A stretch of 12,425 bases of DNA, from contig CAZEPM010000057.1 in the NCBI GenBank assembly GCA_964514145.1, forward strand, positions 1 to 12,425, in the 5' to 3' direction. This stretch comes from Phocaeicola_A sp964514145. GTDB lineage: Bacteria; Bacteroidota; Bacteroidia; Bacteroidales; Bacteroidaceae. Below are positions 6,252 to 12,425 of the stretch, piece by piece. Positions within the stretch are counted from its first letter, which is position 1; each line of letters opens with the position of its first letter. A model generated the notes under the pieces. The model ran no database searches. It was not told the origin of the DNA and was given only the letters and a program-made list of their open reading frames with translations. The position numbers and the translations under genes were made by a program.

Positions 6252-7028
6252 TTATAAATATTTGATGGGGTTTGTATTAATTTTTGTTTGTTTGATATCT
6301 AATTGAGGGAATTGACACTGCATAAATTCAGCCAGTAGTTCTATGGTATATTGTTCGCTCTCATAATGTCCAACTTCGGCCAATAACAAATGGTTTTCTT
6401 GCCCGAAATATTCGTGATATTTTATTTCACCAGTAACAAATACATCGGCATTTGCTTTGATCGCTTCCGGAATCAAAAAAGACCCTGCACCACCACATAA
6501 AGCTACTTTATGAATCAATCGGCCGAGCAGTTTGTTATGTCTGACACAATAAACTTCGAATGTTTTCTTAAGACGTTTCAGGAAGTCAAGTTCTGTTTCA
6601 GGCTCTGTTAGATAACCAACCATACCACTTCCACTGTTACCATCATGTAATGAGAGTATTTTGATATTCGTTAATCCTATTTTCTGGGCTATTTTATAGT
6701 TTACACCTGCTGGTATATTATCCAAATTTGTATGAGCTGCATAAATTGTAATTCCATTACAGATAGCCTTCATAATGCACCTCTCAATGTAATTAGCGTC
6801 AGATATCGATTTAAGTTCTTTAAATATCAGGGGATGGTGTGAAATAATGAGATTATATCCCAGCATGATTACCTCATCGATAATGGATTCCGTCACGTCT
6901 AGACACAATAAAGCCCCTGTAGCCTCCACCTCTGTTAATCCTACTTGCAAACCAGCATTGTCAAAACTATCTTGCAAAGGCAAAGGCGCGAATTGCTCAA
7001 GGGCACAAATAATTTCTTTTATCTTCAT
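6252..7028 (-). CDS. Nif3-like dinuclear metal centre protein (YbgI/YqfO family)
   Basis: A 258-residue Nif3-family protein (also annotated as GTP cyclohydrolase 1 type 2 homologue) of the short form, without the central insert of longer members such as YqfO. The metal-binding residues stand out: ISHHPLIFK, AAHTNLDN, and near the end TGEIKYHEYF and AEVGHYESEQ, whose His and Glu complete the two-metal site. LQDSFDNAGLQVG near the start is the usual N-terminal signature. The biochemical role is unresolved across the family. I chose the ATG at 7028; an in-frame TTG at 7040 adds four residues but would lie only about five bases after the predicted transcription start. It is the first gene of an operon with the zinc-ribbon protein, a pairing I recall as common in Bacteroidetes. 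Confidence 0.9.
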   Translation of the reverse strand: MKIKEIICALEQFAPLPLQDSFDNAGLQVGLTEVEATGALLCLDVTESIIDEVIMLGYNLIISHHPLIFKELKSISDANYIERCIMKAICNGITIYAAHTNLDNIPAGVNYKIAQKIGLTNIKILSLHDGNSGSGMVGYLTEPETELDFLKRLKKTFEVYCVRHNKLLGRLIHKVALCGGAGSFLIPEAIKANADVFVTGEIKYHEYFGQENHLLLAEVGHYESEQYTIELLAEFMQCQFPQLDIKQTKINTNPIKYL

Positions 7029-7052
7029 ATTGATTTGCAATCATGTCAATGG

Positions 7053-7083
7053 CAAAGATAAGAAAAGTTGGATTTATTTCAAA
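7053..7083 (-). promoter_or_regulatory. Consensus Bacteroidetes promoter for the Nif3-like operon
   Basis: On the minus strand TATCTTTG (7060-7053) matches TAnnTTTG and TTTG (7083-7080) lies exactly 19 bases upstream. Transcription would start near 7046, about 18 bases before the ATG at 7028. It is one of the clearest promoters in the window. Confidence 0.7.
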
Positions 7084-7208
7084 TATTTATGAAGTAGATC
7101 TTAACAGGCTGAATAACTGAATTATTAATTATAAAAATCAATTTATCAGCATTAGGTTTTCTACAAAATCATATCACATCTTTTCTTTGCCCATGATATA
7201 ATTTACAG

Positions 7209-7280
7209 AATTATCTACTTTAGCCTTTATCTCCAAAATTACCCTTAGAATTATAGAAGTACAGACTAAAGTAGATAATT
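7209..7280. repeat. Perfect 15-bp inverted repeat with 42-base spacer, after eda
   Basis: Positions 7209-7223 (AATTATCTACTTTAG) are the exact reverse complement of 7266-7280. The repeat begins eight bases beyond the eda stop and is followed by no T-run on the minus strand, so it is not a normal intrinsic terminator. In RNA it would make a 15-bp stem with a large loop that could protect the kdgK-eda message. As DNA it could be a paired operator. The spacer contains a minus-strand TAATTTTG (7241-7234), a -7 match without a -33 partner. Confidence 0.55.
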
Positions 7281-7288
7281 TCGTTTTC

Positions 7289-7963
7289 TTATGAAGATTT
7301 GCGAGCTTCAGCAATATAAGCCAATGCTTCCTTACATTTATTGATCACATATGCCCAATCTTCAGCTGCAACTTTGTCGTTAGGGAAGAGTTTAGAACCC
7401 ATACCTACGCAATATACACCAGACTTAATCCATGATGCCAAATTTTCTTGGGTAGGTTCTACGCCGCCAGTAACCATCAACTTCGACCATGGCATTGGAG
7501 CTAACATACCTTTCACCAACTTAGGACCTAATACATCACCGGGGAAAATCTTACATAAATCACATCCTAATTCTTGAGCCAAACCTACTTCCGAAACACT
7601 TCCACATCCCGGCGTATAAGCAACTAAACGCCGATTACAAACTTTAGCTATTTCGGGATTAAGTAACGGGCCAACAATAAAATTCGCGCCTAATTGAATA
7701 TATAAAGATGCTGTAGCAGGGTCAACAACAGAACCTACTCCCATAGCCATCTCTGGACATTCTTTTGCTGCAAATTTCACTACTTCAGAGAATACTTCAT
7801 GAGCAAAATCACCACGATTAGTAAACTCAAAAGCACGTACCCCACCATCATAACAGGCTTTTACCACCTTTTTTGCGATTTCTACATCTTTGTGATAAAA
7901 TACAGGTACCATACCGGTTGAACCAATCTTGTTCAACACTGCAATCTTATCAAATTTTGCCAT
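7289..7963 (-). CDS. eda: KDPG/KHG aldolase Eda
   Basis: This class I aldolase splits 2-keto-3-deoxy-6-phosphogluconate into pyruvate and glyceraldehyde-3-phosphate. The 224-residue TIM barrel shows the family landmarks in slightly altered form: Glu46 in FEFTNRGD (usually EVTLRT), GVGSVVDP (75-82), TPGCGSVSE (117-125, usually PG-STPSE), and Lys138 in CKIFPGD, the Schiff-base Lys of the KFFP motif. GGVEPTQENLASWIKSGVYCVGMGSKLF (166-193) forms the phosphate-binding end. These deviations seem usual for Bacteroides homologues. The ATG lies 32 bases after the kdgK stop, in one operon, and the substrate comes directly from KdgK. A long inverted repeat follows the stop. Whether it also accepts KHG or KDPGal cannot be told from sequence. 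Confidence 0.9.
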   Translation of the reverse strand: MAKFDKIAVLNKIGSTGMVPVFYHKDVEIAKKVVKACYDGGVRAFEFTNRGDFAHEVFSEVVKFAAKECPEMAMGVGSVVDPATASLYIQLGANFIVGPLLNPEIAKVCNRRLVAYTPGCGSVSEVGLAQELGCDLCKIFPGDVLGPKLVKGMLAPMPWSKLMVTGGVEPTQENLASWIKSGVYCVGMGSKLFPNDKVAAEDWAYVINKCKEALAYIAEARKSS

Positions 7964-7995
7964 TTTAATATTGTATTGGAAATCCTCTTAATAAT

Positions 7996-9018
7996 TTATC
8001 TCTGAACGCGTCCACTGGCATTTCCACCAGCCAGATTTTCAACTTCATCTACTGATACTAAATTGAAATCACCGTTAATTGTATGTTTCAATGCGGATGC
8101 TGCTACAGCAAATTCAAGTGCTTCTCCTTGATTTGGTTTAGTCAGTAAGCCATGAATAATACCACCAGAGAATGAATCACCACCACCTACACGGTCAATA
8201 ATCGGATTGATATCATAACGCTTAGAAGTGTAGAACTCTTTTCCATTATAAATCATAGCTTTCCAACCGTTGTGTGTAGCAGAGAATGACTCACGGAGTG
8301 TAGAAATTACATACTTGAAATCAAAAGTTTTAGCCATTTGCTCAAATATGCCCTTGTATCCTTCGGCATCTGTATTACCGCTTTCTACATCTGCATCCGG
8401 TTTAAAACCTAAGCAAAGTTCTGCATCTTCTTCATTACCAATGCATACATCAACATATTGCATCAACGGACGCATAATCGACTGCGCTTTCTCTTTTGTC
8501 CATAGTTTCTTACGAAAATTTAAATCAACAGAAACTGTTACACCATGACGTTTTGCTGCTTCACAGGCCAATTTAGTCAGTTCTGCTGCTTTGTCAGAAA
8601 TAGCAGGTGTGATACCTGACCAATGGAACCAATCTGCGCCTTCCATAATAACGTCAAAATCAAAATCACATGGATCAGCTTCAGCAATAGCAGAATGAGC
8701 ACGGTCATATATCACTTTACTAGGACGCATAGAAGCACCTGTTTCCAGATAATAAATACCTACTCTATCGCCACCACGAGCAATATAATCGGTTTTTACA
8801 CCATATCTGCGCAAAGCATTTACTGCAGACTGACCAATCTCATGTTTAGGTAATTTAGTTACAAAATAGGCATCATGACCATAGTTAGCACAACTAACTG
8901 CTACGTTAGCTTCACCACCACCATACACTACGTCAAAAACATCTGATTGAATAAAACGTTTCTGACCTGGAGTAGACAATCTCAACATGATTTCACCTAA
9001 TGTTACGATTTTTCCCAT
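7996..9018 (-). CDS. kdgK: 2-keto-3-deoxygluconate kinase KdgK (PfkB family)
   Basis: A sugar kinase that phosphorylates 2-keto-3-deoxygluconate to KDPG using ATP. Its 340 residues fit the PfkB/ribokinase fold. LGEIMLRLSTPG (7-18) and YGGGEANVAVSCANYG (32-47) make the sugar-binding N-terminal part with the PfkB signature 1 glycines. SVDLNFRKKLW (163-173) and CIGNEEDAE (192-200) are typical of KDG kinases. RVGGGDSFSGGIIHGLL (276-292) is PfkB signature 2 with Asp281 as catalytic base; GGGD replaces the more common GAGD. The gene leads the kdgK-eda operon and diverges from uxaA, whose product would deliver its substrate. A candidate promoter (TAATTTTG) lies about 75 bases upstream of the ATG. 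A related specificity such as 2-keto-3-deoxygalactonate is possible but less likely next to uxaA. Confidence 0.88.
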   Translation of the reverse strand: MGKIVTLGEIMLRLSTPGQKRFIQSDVFDVVYGGGEANVAVSCANYGHDAYFVTKLPKHEIGQSAVNALRRYGVKTDYIARGGDRVGIYYLETGASMRPSKVIYDRAHSAIAEADPCDFDFDVIMEGADWFHWSGITPAISDKAAELTKLACEAAKRHGVTVSVDLNFRKKLWTKEKAQSIMRPLMQYVDVCIGNEEDAELCLGFKPDADVESGNTDAEGYKGIFEQMAKTFDFKYVISTLRESFSATHNGWKAMIYNGKEFYTSKRYDINPIIDRVGGGDSFSGGIIHGLLTKPNQGEALEFAVAASALKHTINGDFNLVSVDEVENLAGGNASGRVQR

Positions 9019-9091
9019 AATTTATGTGTTTTTAAAGTAATAATTACTCAATTAATTTAATTAGTTATTTCTACTTAAATAAGTAATTGTG

Positions 9092-9124
9092 CAAAATTAT
9101 GAATTTAGCATGATACTCCCCAAT
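9092..9124 (-). promoter_or_regulatory. Candidate promoter for kdgK-eda
   Basis: On the minus strand TAATTTTG (9099-9092) matches TAnnTTTG. An ATTG element (9124-9121) lies 21 bases upstream and keeps the TTG of the -33 box. Transcription near 9085 gives a leader of about 66 bases. It lies just beside the inverted repeat at 9139-9200. Confidence 0.5.
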
Positions 9125-9138
9125 AGATAAAACAGTTT

Positions 9139-9200
9139 TTACATAATTTTATTTTCCTCTATCATCAAGCATATCTTATTTAACACAAACAATTATGTAA
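9139..9200. repeat. 10-bp inverted repeat between kdgK and uxaA
   Basis: TTACATAATT (9139-9148) and AATTATGTAA (9191-9200) are exact reverse complements separated by 42 bases. Half-site centres are 52 bases apart, about five helical turns, so the two sites face the same side of the DNA. This suits a regulator bound in the divergent promoter region, upstream of the kdgK promoter and about 90 bases upstream of the candidate uxaA -7 box. Confidence 0.4.
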
Positions 9201-9224
9201 TTTTTTACTGATACCACACAAAAC

Positions 9225-9259
9225 GGCTAAAGTAACCTTAGGGAAATAAGATTTTAGCC
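9225..9259. repeat. 7-bp inverted repeat GGCTAAA / TTTAGCC upstream of uxaA
   Basis: GGCTAAA (9225-9231) and TTTAGCC (9253-9259) are exact reverse complements with a 21-base spacer, ending about 30 bases upstream of the uxaA -7 candidate. The ten bases GGCTAAAGTA (9225-9234) occur again on the minus strand at 7225-7216, after eda, which suggests a shared binding site. A regulator gene for this module is not in the window. Confidence 0.35.
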
Positions 9260-9290
9260 ATAAATGAACACACTTTCTAAAATAAATATC

Positions 9291-9298
9291 TATATTCG
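9291..9298 (+). promoter_or_regulatory. Candidate -7 box for uxaA
   Basis: TATATTCG differs from TAnnTTTG at one position and would place the transcript start near 9304, about 38 bases before the uxaA ATG. I see no TTTG at the expected upstream distance, so a weak or activator-dependent promoter is likely. Confidence 0.35.
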
Positions 9299-9341
9299 TG
9301 CCTAAATTAACTGTTTACTAACAAACGAAACAACATCTTTT

Positions 9342-10832
9342 ATGGAAATAAAGTACTTAAAAATCAATCCGGCTGATAATGTCGCAGTAGCAATCTCTGA
9401 ATTAAAAGCAGAAGAAATTATTACTATAGATGGAGTTAATATTACAATAACACAAGACATACCGGCGGGTCATAAAATAGCTTTGAAAGATTTTAATGAA
9501 GGCGATAAAGTTATTAAATATGGTTATCCCATAGGCCATACGCGCTTTGAGGTAAAACAAGGTACATGGATGAACGAAAAACAAATCCAGACCAATCTAA
9601 CAGGCTTGCTAGATTATACCTACAATCCTGTGAACGTAACCCTTGATATTCCATACGAAAACCATACATTCAAAGGATATCGGCGTAAAAATGGAGATGT
9701 TGGTGTGCGCAATGAAATCTGGATTATTCCCACAGTAGGATGTGTAAACGGAATTGCTAATCAACTTGCCGAAAAACTCCGCCAGGAGACAAGTGAAAAA
9801 GGAGTTGATGCCATTGTTTCTTATCCACACAACTATGGTTGTTCGCAATTAGGAGACGATCATGAAAATACAAAGAAGATTTTACGTAACATGGTTCTTC
9901 ACCCCAATGCAGGTGCTGTGCTAGTAGTTGGTTTAGGATGTGAGAACAATCAACCCGATATATTCAAAGAATTTGTAGGTGAAGTAGACCCTGAACGCGT
10001 CCAATACATGGTAAGCCAGCAAGTGGATGACGAAATTGAAGAAGGCATGCGTATCCTGCGCAAACTCTACGCCGTGGCAAGCCAGGACGTGCGTGAAGAC
10101 GTGCCACTGTCTGAGCTCCGTGTGGGCTTGAAATGCGGTGGTTCCGACGGTTTCTCTGGCATCACGGCCAACCCGCTTTTGGGTATGTTCTCCGACTACT
10201 TGATTGCACAAGGCGGTACGTCTGTGCTGACAGAAGTGCCTGAGATGTTCGGTGCCGAGACCATCCTGATGAACCGTTGCAAGAACGAGGAACTGTTCAA
10301 CCAAACCGTGCATCTCATTAACGACTTCAAGTTATACTTCCTCTCCCACGGTGAACCTGTCGGTGAAAACCCGTCACCGGGCAACAAAGCTGGTGGCATC
10401 TCTACACTGGAAGAGAAAGCATTGGGATGCACGCAAAAGTGTGGCAAGAGCTATGTTATGGGTGTGATGCCTTACGGTGAACGTCTGAAGGTGAAAGGTC
10501 TGAACCTGCTTTCAGCTCCGGGCAACGACTTGGTGGCTGCAACAGCGCTGGCTTCATGTGGCTGCCACATGGTGCTCTTTACCACCGGCCGTGGCACGCC
10601 CTTCGGCACGTACGTTCCGACCATGAAAATCTCGACAAACTCCAATCTAGCCAAGAACAAACCGACATGGATAGACTTCAATGCCGGTGTCATTGTGGAA
10701 AATGAACTAATGGAAGAAACTTGCAAACGATTTATTGATTATGTAATCAAAGTAGCCAGTGGCGAACTTGTAAACAATGAAAAGAAAGGTTATCGTGAAA
10801 TTGCAATCTTCAAGAACGGAGTCACCTTATAA
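9342..10832 (+). CDS. uxaA: Altronate dehydratase family protein UxaA
   Basis: A 496-residue dehydratase predicted to convert D-altronate to 2-keto-3-deoxygluconate, the step before KdgK. Residues about 10-75 form the N-terminal SAF domain (DIPAGHKIALKDFNEGDKVI). The catalytic part follows, with NYGCSQLGDDHENTKKIL (164-181), GLKCGGSDGFSGITANPLLG (262-281), EVPEMFGAE (298-306), GNKAGGISTLEEKALGCTQK (347-366) and APGNDLVAATALASCGCH (392-409), all characteristic of the UxaA/GarD family. Length is normal and SAF and catalytic parts are fused, as in most members. Base composition is uneven: residues roughly 217-436 are coded by DNA near 50-60% G+C, while both ends are near 35%. The NhaC-like gene follows after 56 bases. 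Galactarate dehydratase is the main alternative, but kdgK-eda next door favours altronate. Confidence 0.88.
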   Translation: MEIKYLKINPADNVAVAISELKAEEIITIDGVNITITQDIPAGHKIALKDFNEGDKVIKYGYPIGHTRFEVKQGTWMNEKQIQTNLTGLLDYTYNPVNVTLDIPYENHTFKGYRRKNGDVGVRNEIWIIPTVGCVNGIANQLAEKLRQETSEKGVDAIVSYPHNYGCSQLGDDHENTKKILRNMVLHPNAGAVLVVGLGCENNQPDIFKEFVGEVDPERVQYMVSQQVDDEIEEGMRILRKLYAVASQDVREDVPLSELRVGLKCGGSDGFSGITANPLLGMFSDYLIAQGGTSVLTEVPEMFGAETILMNRCKNEELFNQTVHLINDFKLYFLSHGEPVGENPSPGNKAGGISTLEEKALGCTQKCGKSYVMGVMPYGERLKVKGLNLLSAPGNDLVAATALASCGCHMVLFTTGRGTPFGTYVPTMKISTNSNLAKNKPTWIDFNAGVIVENELMEETCKRFIDYVIKVASGELVNNEKKGYREIAIFKNGVTL

Positions 10833-10888
10833 GTTGATATGCCAAAGGAAAGAATTATCTTTACCGCTCATTTCTAAAATGAACGCTC

Positions 10889-12193
10889 ATGAAAGATAAT
10901 CAACCGGCAACACAACAAAGAAAGCCGAGCTTGTGGGCGCTGAGTCCTCTGCTCGTCTTTCTTTGTTTATATTTAGTGACTTCACTGATTGTAAACGACT
11001 TCTATAAAGTTCCCATCACCGTAGCCTTTTTGGCTTCCTCCATCTATGCTTTGCTCATTACGCGAAGTATCTCTTTAGGCGAACGTGTTGCCCTTTTCTC
11101 ACAAGGGGCTTCCAACAAGAACATCATGCTCATGCTCTGGATATTCATCCTTGCCGGAGCTTTTGCACAATCGGCGCAATCTATGGGTGCTGTAGATGCT
11201 GCCGTAAACCTTACTCTTCAACTGTTGCCTGACCAGTTGCTGCTGGCAGGCATATTCTTAGCAGCCTGCTTCATTTCCATCTCTGTCGGCACGTCCGTGG
11301 GGACGATTGTTGCTTTGGCACCTATTGCCATTGGTCTGGCTCAAGAAACAGGCGTGGAACTTCCATTCATGGTAGCCATCGTGGTGGGTGGCGCATTTTT
11401 TGGCGATAACCTTTCCTTCATCTCCGACACCACCATCGCCGCCACCCAATCGCTGGACTGTAAAATGCGGGAGAAGTTTGAGGTGAACTACCGCATTGTG
11501 ATGCCCGCTGCCATATTTGTATTTTTGTTCTATATCGTCGAGGGATACCGTGTGCAGACGCCCAATGAACTACCCATGGTGGAATGGGTCAAAGTCATCC
11601 CCTACATCATTGTGCTTGTGACGGCCATCATGGGCGTCAACGTGATGTTGGTGCTCCTGCTGGGTATTTTGTCGACAGGCCTAATCGGTTTGTTGAGTGG
11701 AAGTCTGGAGTTTTTCGATTGGTTCAATGCGATGGGAGAAGGCATCAGCGGCATGAGCGAACTTATCATTATCACCCTCCTTGCCGGGGGTATGCTGGAA
11801 ATCATCCGCTACAATGGCGGCATCGAATACATCATTCGGGAACTGACTCGCCACGTCAACAACAAACGAGGTGCCGAGTTGGCCATCGCAGCGTTGGTGA
11901 GCATCACCAACTGTTGTACGGCCAACAACACGATTGCCATCATCACCGTAGGCCCCATAGCGAAAGAGATTACAGACAAATTCCATCTGGACGCCCGCAA
12001 GAGCGCCAGTCTGCTCGACACATTTTCCTGCCTAGTGCAAGGCATTATCCCCTATGGTGCACAGTTGCTCATGGCGGCCGGACTGGCATCTATCTCCCCA
12101 CTCAGCATCATTCGCTATTTGTATTATCCATTTTGCATGGGGTTGATGGCACTGCTGTGCATCTTTATACGCTATCCGAAAAGATATTCCTAA
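10889..12193 (+). CDS. NhaC-family Na+/H+ antiporter-like membrane protein
   Basis: A 434-residue inner-membrane transporter with about ten to twelve hydrophobic helices. Family landmarks are SVGTSVGTIVALAPIAIGLA (132-151), VVGGAFFGDNLSFISDTTIA (165-184) with Asp173 and Asp180 in the ion pathway, NNTIAIITVGPIAKE (346-360) and CLVQGIIPYGAQLL (381-394), which together define NhaC-type members of the ion transporter superfamily. A short charged N-terminus (QPATQQRKP) precedes the first helix, consistent with an inside location. It follows uxaA at 56 bases and is probably co-transcribed. Its role there is unclear: it may expel Na+ brought in by a sodium-coupled sugar-acid importer, or carry an organic acid itself, as related MleN-type proteins do. 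Its G+C content of about 42-55% exceeds that of most neighbours and resembles the middle of uxaA. Confidence 0.85.
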   Translation: MKDNQPATQQRKPSLWALSPLLVFLCLYLVTSLIVNDFYKVPITVAFLASSIYALLITRSISLGERVALFSQGASNKNIMLMLWIFILAGAFAQSAQSMGAVDAAVNLTLQLLPDQLLLAGIFLAACFISISVGTSVGTIVALAPIAIGLAQETGVELPFMVAIVVGGAFFGDNLSFISDTTIAATQSLDCKMREKFEVNYRIVMPAAIFVFLFYIVEGYRVQTPNELPMVEWVKVIPYIIVLVTAIMGVNVMLVLLLGILSTGLIGLLSGSLEFFDWFNAMGEGISGMSELIIITLLAGGMLEIIRYNGGIEYIIRELTRHVNNKRGAELAIAALVSITNCCTANNTIAIITVGPIAKEITDKFHLDARKSASLLDTFSCLVQGIIPYGAQLLMAAGLASISPLSIIRYLYYPFCMGLMALLCIFIRYPKRYS

Positions 12194-12238
12194 AAATTTC
12201 ATTTTTCCATACATCCATACATATATCACAGTAAAGAC

Positions 12239-12425
12239 ATGAGTTACACACTGGCTACGCTTCGCGAAAAACTTTCCAAAAGACTCCATGAAGAAGATTT
12301 ATTTGAAATCACCTATCACATGCAAGGCATCGAAGATACTCCTGCTAAACGGGCTCTTTACTGCCTGCTATTTGACGAAGACAAACGGGTATCAGACAAT
12401 GCTGCATGGGTATTCGCACATTTTG
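12239..12425 (+). CDS. Unidentified protein, N-terminal part (cut by window end)
   Basis: An open frame starts at the ATG at 12239, 45 bases after the antiporter stop, and runs off the window with 62 codons visible. The protein begins MSYTLATLREKLSKRLHEED and has two amphipathic helical stretches, DLFEITYHMQGIEDTPAKRALYC and LLFDEDKRVSDNAAWVFAHF. The second resembles a HEAT-like repeat helix pair of the type found in DNA alkylation repair and scaffold proteins, but one partial repeat is too little for a call. It lies in the same direction as uxaA and the antiporter with no terminator visible between, so it may share their transcript. I do not recognise its function. Confidence 0.6.
   Translation, partial: MSYTLATLREKLSKRLHEEDLFEITYHMQGIEDTPAKRALYCLLFDEDKRVSDNAAWVFAHF

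Noticed and set aside
7209..7280. Invertible promoter of the Bacteroides type
   Set aside because: The 42-base spacer is short for a recombinase-driven switch, no recombinase gene is nearby, and the -7-like box inside has no -33 partner.
9933..10313. A 126-codon minus-strand frame opposite uxaA
   Set aside because: It arises from the higher G+C content of that part of uxaA and matches no recognisable protein.
10879..10899. Six-codon leader frame (MNAHER) overlapping the antiporter start
   Set aside because: Such short frames are expected by chance and there is no attenuator-like hairpin with a T-run beside it.
11584..12234. A 216-codon open frame on the plus strand inside the antiporter gene
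   Set aside because: It is the shifted frame of a clear membrane-protein gene, rich in His, Arg and Gln, with no family resemblance.

Overview
The window looks like chromosomal DNA from a Bacteroidales bacterium, most likely Bacteroides or Phocaeicola. Several gene starts are preceded by the Bacteroidetes-type promoter (TAnnTTTG about 19-21 bases after a TTTG-like element). Starts lack purine-rich Shine-Dalgarno sequences, and intergenic DNA is very AT-rich. The gene set (PyrK/PyrD class 1B, short AMP nucleosidase next to holA, Nif3-like plus zinc-ribbon coiled-coil pair, UxaA/KdgK/Eda) is typical of that order. The assignment rests on recognition, not on a database search.

Left part (1-2512). 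A broken end of an IS982-type transposase comes first. The minus-strand pyrK-pyrD pair follows and makes orotate for pyrimidine synthesis. Behind it lies a small XRE-type regulator with its own well-formed promoter. A 502-base, very AT-rich gene-free stretch (2513-3014) holds several palindromes and hairpins.

Middle part (3015-7288). amn (AMP nucleosidase) and holA (DNA polymerase III delta) form a tight minus-strand pair. They are transcribed away from a small plus-strand protein with an HsdR-N-type PD-(D/E)XK nuclease fold. That gene converges on a two-gene operon, Nif3-like metal protein then zinc-ribbon coiled-coil protein, and a strong bidirectional terminator separates the two.

Right part (7289-12425). 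This is a sugar-acid catabolic module. kdgK-eda (minus) and uxaA-nhaC-like (plus) diverge from a 323-base regulatory region. UxaA would dehydrate altronate to 2-keto-3-deoxygluconate, KdgK would phosphorylate it, and Eda would split KDPG into pyruvate and glyceraldehyde-3-phosphate. The membrane protein is an NhaC-family antiporter whose substrate in this setting is open. uxaA is a mosaic: its middle third is much richer in G+C than its ends. Long inverted repeats lie both upstream of kdgK and just downstream of eda. The window ends inside an unidentified gene.

I found no clear new defence or mobile system. The items most worth a second look are the uxaA mosaic, the antiporter's role, the inverted repeats around kdgK-eda, the palindrome-rich desert, and the orphan HsdR-N-type protein beside amn-holA.
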